Shown: piece after piece, positions 6,052-8,061 of the stretch
Layout of the letters: each line of letters begins with the position of its first letter
How positions within the stretch are numbered: the first letter of the stretch is position 1
From: an uncultured Candidatus Peregrinibacteria bacterium
GTDB taxonomy: Bacteria > Patescibacteriota > Gracilibacteria > CAIRYL01
Reading direction: 5' to 3'
Assembly (NCBI GenBank): GCA_903882825.1
Contig: CAIRYL010000073.1
Coordinates: 1 to 8,061 of the forward strand
Length of the DNA stretch: 8,061 nt
Made by a program: the position numbers and the translations under genes
Notes under the pieces: model-generated
Told to the model about the DNA's origin: nothing
What the model saw: only the letters and a program-made list of their open reading frames with translations
The model's database searches: none

Positions 6052-6537
6052 ATGAAAGAATGTTCGATTAGTCTTCCTGCAGACTTTTACTTTAATGCTT
6101 CCCTCAGAAGTATTTCAGAATGCATATTCACATATGCAGGTTTCGATACAAGGACGATCCAAAGGCTTGTCCTGGTTATTGATGAAATATTCATGAATGC
6201 CGTAAAATATGGATCAGATGGACCGGAAGATGATATTCATATTTCTTTTGAGTGGGAAAAAGGAGATTATATAAAGGTAAAAATAGAAGATGAAGGAAAA
6301 CAACTCACACATACCGCAGCAGAAGAACTCAAGAAAAAAATGAATAAAGAGTTTCTCAATCATAATCCCTCTAAATCAAGCGGACGAGGTCTCGCCCAAA
6401 TTGTACTCAACCTCACCGATCACCTTCAAATTACACAAAGTAGCTTTGGGGGTATTGCCGTTACTTTTTTAAAACGAGTTTCAGCTTCTTCCCAAAAAAT
6501 GAATGAAATAGCGGGAGAAATGACAAAAGAACTATAA
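6052..6537 (+). CDS. RsbW/SpoIIAB-like anti-sigma factor (GHKL ATPase/serine kinase)
   Basis: Proteins of this family bind a sigma factor or another target and are released by an antagonist protein that they inactivate by serine phosphorylation. The 161 residues are a single HATPase_c_2-type domain. The N box is LVIDEIFMNAVKYG (41-54) with Glu45 and Asn49, the G1 box is EDEG (79-82) and the ATP-lid glycines are in SSGRGLAQIV (109-118). These are the standard ATP- and magnesium-binding residues, so the domain appears active. A short tail (about 142-161) has no recognisable motif. The ATG at 6052 lacks a Shine-Dalgarno motif. The gene lies 64 nt before a PP2C phosphatase gene on the same strand, the classical arrangement of a partner-switching module. 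The target is unknown; no sigma factor or STAS antagonist gene is in the window. Confidence 0.85.
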   Translation: MKECSISLPADFYFNASLRSISECIFTYAGFDTRTIQRLVLVIDEIFMNAVKYGSDGPEDDIHISFEWEKGDYIKVKIEDEGKQLTHTAAEELKKKMNKEFLNHNPSKSSGRGLAQIVLNLTDHLQITQSSFGGIAVTFLKRVSASSQKMNEIAGEMTKEL

Positions 6538-6601
6538 ACTCTCTTTTTGAAAAAAATTATCACAAATTCTCTACCGTTTTAAATCTCGAATTCTTTTCTT
6601 T

Positions 6602-7804
6602 ATGAAGTTTTTACGTGCCACAGTTACTCGGAAATTTATATCCTTTATCCTGTTTCTTGCGATAGGCATACTCATTGGGTATTTTGGGCTACGATATTTT
6701 GGAATTACACAACTTTCATTAATTTATTTTTACGCAGGGGTTCTCGTTCTTTTCCTTTTTATTTCAGCATTTTTTCTCTTTTCATTTGGACTTCCTTTAG
6801 AACGACTGGCACGCGAAGTAAAACTGTTACTCACCGGTCAAAAATATACCCGTGTAACGCCTTCTACCATTGATGAAATTGGAGTTTTTACGTATTTTTT
6901 TAATGAAATTACACATAATCTTGAGAAAATTTCAAAAGATATTCTAAAAAATGAACGACTCACTTCTGAATTGGGGATTGCGAGTAAAATTCAAAGAGAT
7001 GTTCTCCCAAAAAGTGCTCCCCCTGTTGAAGGTTTAGATATTATTGCAAAAACAACCGCAGCAGCCGAAGTAGGAGGTGATTCTTTTGACTTCATTAAAC
7101 AAGGTATCAATACGTATATTTATATTGGAGATGTCACTGGGCATGGTGTTCCTGCAGGTCTCGTGATGATGATGGTAAATACACTTATTCACGTATTTTC
7201 AAAACATAATTACACACCTCAACAAATGTTGGTAGAAACCAACAAAATTCTTTTAGAAAAAATTTCTGGACAACGCTTCATGACACTCTTACTGCTCCGA
7301 TGGGAAGAAGAACAAAAAAAAATGTTTTGGACTGGGGCTGGACACGAACACCTTTTAGTATACAGGGTAGAAACACGAGAAGTAGAACTTTTACGAGGAG
7401 GTGGAATTGCCCTGAGAATGGCTCCTAATATTGAACATATTATTAAAGAACAAGAAATAAAAAATCTCAAGATCAATGATGTAGTTCTCCTGTACACAGA
7501 CGGAATTACCGAAGCCAAAAATCCTGATGGAGAAATGTTTACAGTAGGCAGGCTGGTAGAAGCGTTAAGAGATACTGGACACCGAAATAGTGCTGAAGCA
7601 ATTTTTGATGCTATTTCAGAAAGATTTTCAAATTTTGTTTTAGATACTCCTCAAGAAGATGATATCACCATGATTATTGCAAAACGTGTAGAAGAAGGAC
7701 ACACGAAACGTACTCCTATAAAACTGGTTATTAACTCTGTAAAAAAGAAAGATAAACGAAATAAATGGAGTTGGAATGACAATGACGACGAAAATCCAGA
7801 ATAA
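6602..7804 (+). CDS. Membrane-anchored SpoIIE/RsbU-type PP2C serine phosphatase
   Basis: Such phosphatases dephosphorylate an antagonist protein and thereby release a target from an anti-sigma factor. The 400-residue protein has two N-terminal membrane helices (about 12-33 and 38-62) with only a very short loop between them. A HAMP-like linker (about 63-115) leads into a helix (116-135) with the family signature ASKIQRDVLP. The PP2C domain has the metal ligands Asp160 in VGGDSFDF (157-164) and Asp177 in GDVTGHGVPAG (176-186). YTDGITEA (298-305) and QEDDITMI (351-358) complete the metal-binding set. No extracellular sensor domain fits in the loop, so the signal may come through the membrane or the HAMP region. 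The tail (about 370-400) is basic, then acidic and asparagine-rich. The start ATG at 6602 follows a pyrimidine-rich leader with no Shine-Dalgarno motif. It probably forms an operon with the upstream anti-sigma-like gene. Confidence 0.9.
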   Translation: MKFLRATVTRKFISFILFLAIGILIGYFGLRYFGITQLSLIYFYAGVLVLFLFISAFFLFSFGLPLERLAREVKLLLTGQKYTRVTPSTIDEIGVFTYFFNEITHNLEKISKDILKNERLTSELGIASKIQRDVLPKSAPPVEGLDIIAKTTAAAEVGGDSFDFIKQGINTYIYIGDVTGHGVPAGLVMMMVNTLIHVFSKHNYTPQQMLVETNKILLEKISGQRFMTLLLLRWEEEQKKMFWTGAGHEHLLVYRVETREVELLRGGGIALRMAPNIEHIIKEQEIKNLKINDVVLLYTDGITEAKNPDGEMFTVGRLVEALRDTGHRNSAEAIFDAISERFSNFVLDTPQEDDITMIIAKRVEEGHTKRTPIKLVINSVKKKDKRNKWSWNDNDDENPE

Positions 7805-7806
7805 CG

Positions 7807-7845
7807 CATACAAAAAAAAGCCCGAAATGGGCTTTTTTTTGTATG
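7807..7845. terminator. Bidirectional intrinsic terminator between the phosphatase gene and rpsC
   Basis: CATAC-A8-GCCC (7807-7823) and GGGC-T8-GTATG (7829-7845) form a perfect 17-bp inverted repeat around the 5-nt loop GAAAT. The GC-rich core followed by eight T on both strands is the form of a terminator that works in both directions. It lies 3 nt after the phosphatase stop and 11 nt after the convergent rpsC stop. Confidence 0.92.
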
Positions 7846-7856
7846 TTATTTATTTT

Positions 7857-8061
7857 CTATTCCGTCACTTCGCTCTCTTTTTCAAATTTTCTATGAAAAC
7901 GATCTCCTAAATATACCCAAACTTTTACACCAATTGTTCCATAACTCGTTTCTGAACGTTCTTCACAATATTGTATATCTGCACGAAATGTATGAAGAGG
8001 AACAGTTCCATCGGAAAAAAATTCACTTCTCGCAATCTCTGCTCCTGCTAAACGACCAGAA
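7857..8061 (-). CDS. rpsC: Ribosomal protein S3, C-terminal 67 residues (5' end outside window)
   Basis: S3 is a protein of the 30S head that lines the mRNA entry site. The visible part begins SGRLAGAEIARSEFF and continues with VPLHTFRADIQYCEE and SYGTIGVKVWVYLGD, the highly conserved S3 C-terminal domain. It then has a short tail ending SEVTE and a TAG stop at 7859-7857. The codon at the right edge is incomplete because the gene starts outside the window. It is convergent with the phosphatase gene and shares a terminator with it. In most bacteria rplP and rpmC follow rpsC directly; here the transcript ends straight after rpsC. Confidence 0.95.
   Translation of the reverse strand, partial: SGRLAGAEIARSEFFSDGTVPLHTFRADIQYCEERSETSYGTIGVKVWVYLGDRFHRKFEKESEVTE

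Overview
The window looks like part of an AT-rich bacterial chromosome. From the ftsH body rightward it carries core genes of unambiguous families: ftsH, ilvN, infB, a GHKL anti-sigma factor, a SpoIIE-type phosphatase and the 3' end of rpsC. None of these six families fixes the taxon. The reduced, rearranged gene order (infB away from nusA/rbfA, rpsC at the end of its transcription unit) and the lack of Shine-Dalgarno motifs before the native genes would fit a Patescibacteria/CPR-like lineage, but that is a weak inference. The standard genetic code reads all genes.

Layout. (1) Positions 1-564 (-): a restriction endonuclease gene with a PD-(D/E)XK core, probably ApaLI-like, running off the left edge. 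(2) 590-677 (-): an 88-nt integron attC recombination site with R'', L'', L' and R' boxes and an extrahelical base. (3) 710-1063 (-): a complete MazF/PemK-type toxin ORF. (4) 1064-2794 (-): FtsH, complete from its start through the AAA+ domain and the zinc site. It stops at the residues AMVTK, where the reading frame passes directly into the MazF toxin. (5) 2977-3465 (-): acetolactate synthase small subunit. (6) 3502-3551: a long inverted repeat between divergent ilvN and infB. (7) 3572-5947 (+): translation initiation factor IF-2. (8) 6052-7804 (+): a two-gene module, a RsbW/SpoIIAB-like ATPase followed by a membrane-anchored PP2C phosphatase. (9) 7807-7845: a strong bidirectional terminator. 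(10) 7857-8061 (-): the 3' end of rpsC.

The most notable region is the left 1.06 kb. A toxin gene, an attC site and a restriction endonuclease gene in the same orientation form a segment of an integron gene-cassette array. It is visibly richer in G+C than the rest and its endonuclease gene has a Shine-Dalgarno motif that the native genes lack. It is joined in frame to ftsH at a point where FtsH and MazF share the residues M-V-T-K. That junction is not a canonical integrase crossover. It is either an illegitimate recombination that cut off the FtsH C-terminus and made an FtsH-MazF fusion, or a chimeric join made during assembly. Read coverage across about 1040-1080 decides between these.

The right part is coherent. 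The anti-sigma-like ATPase and the phosphatase probably form the input half of a partner-switching circuit, whose antagonist protein and sigma factor are not in view.
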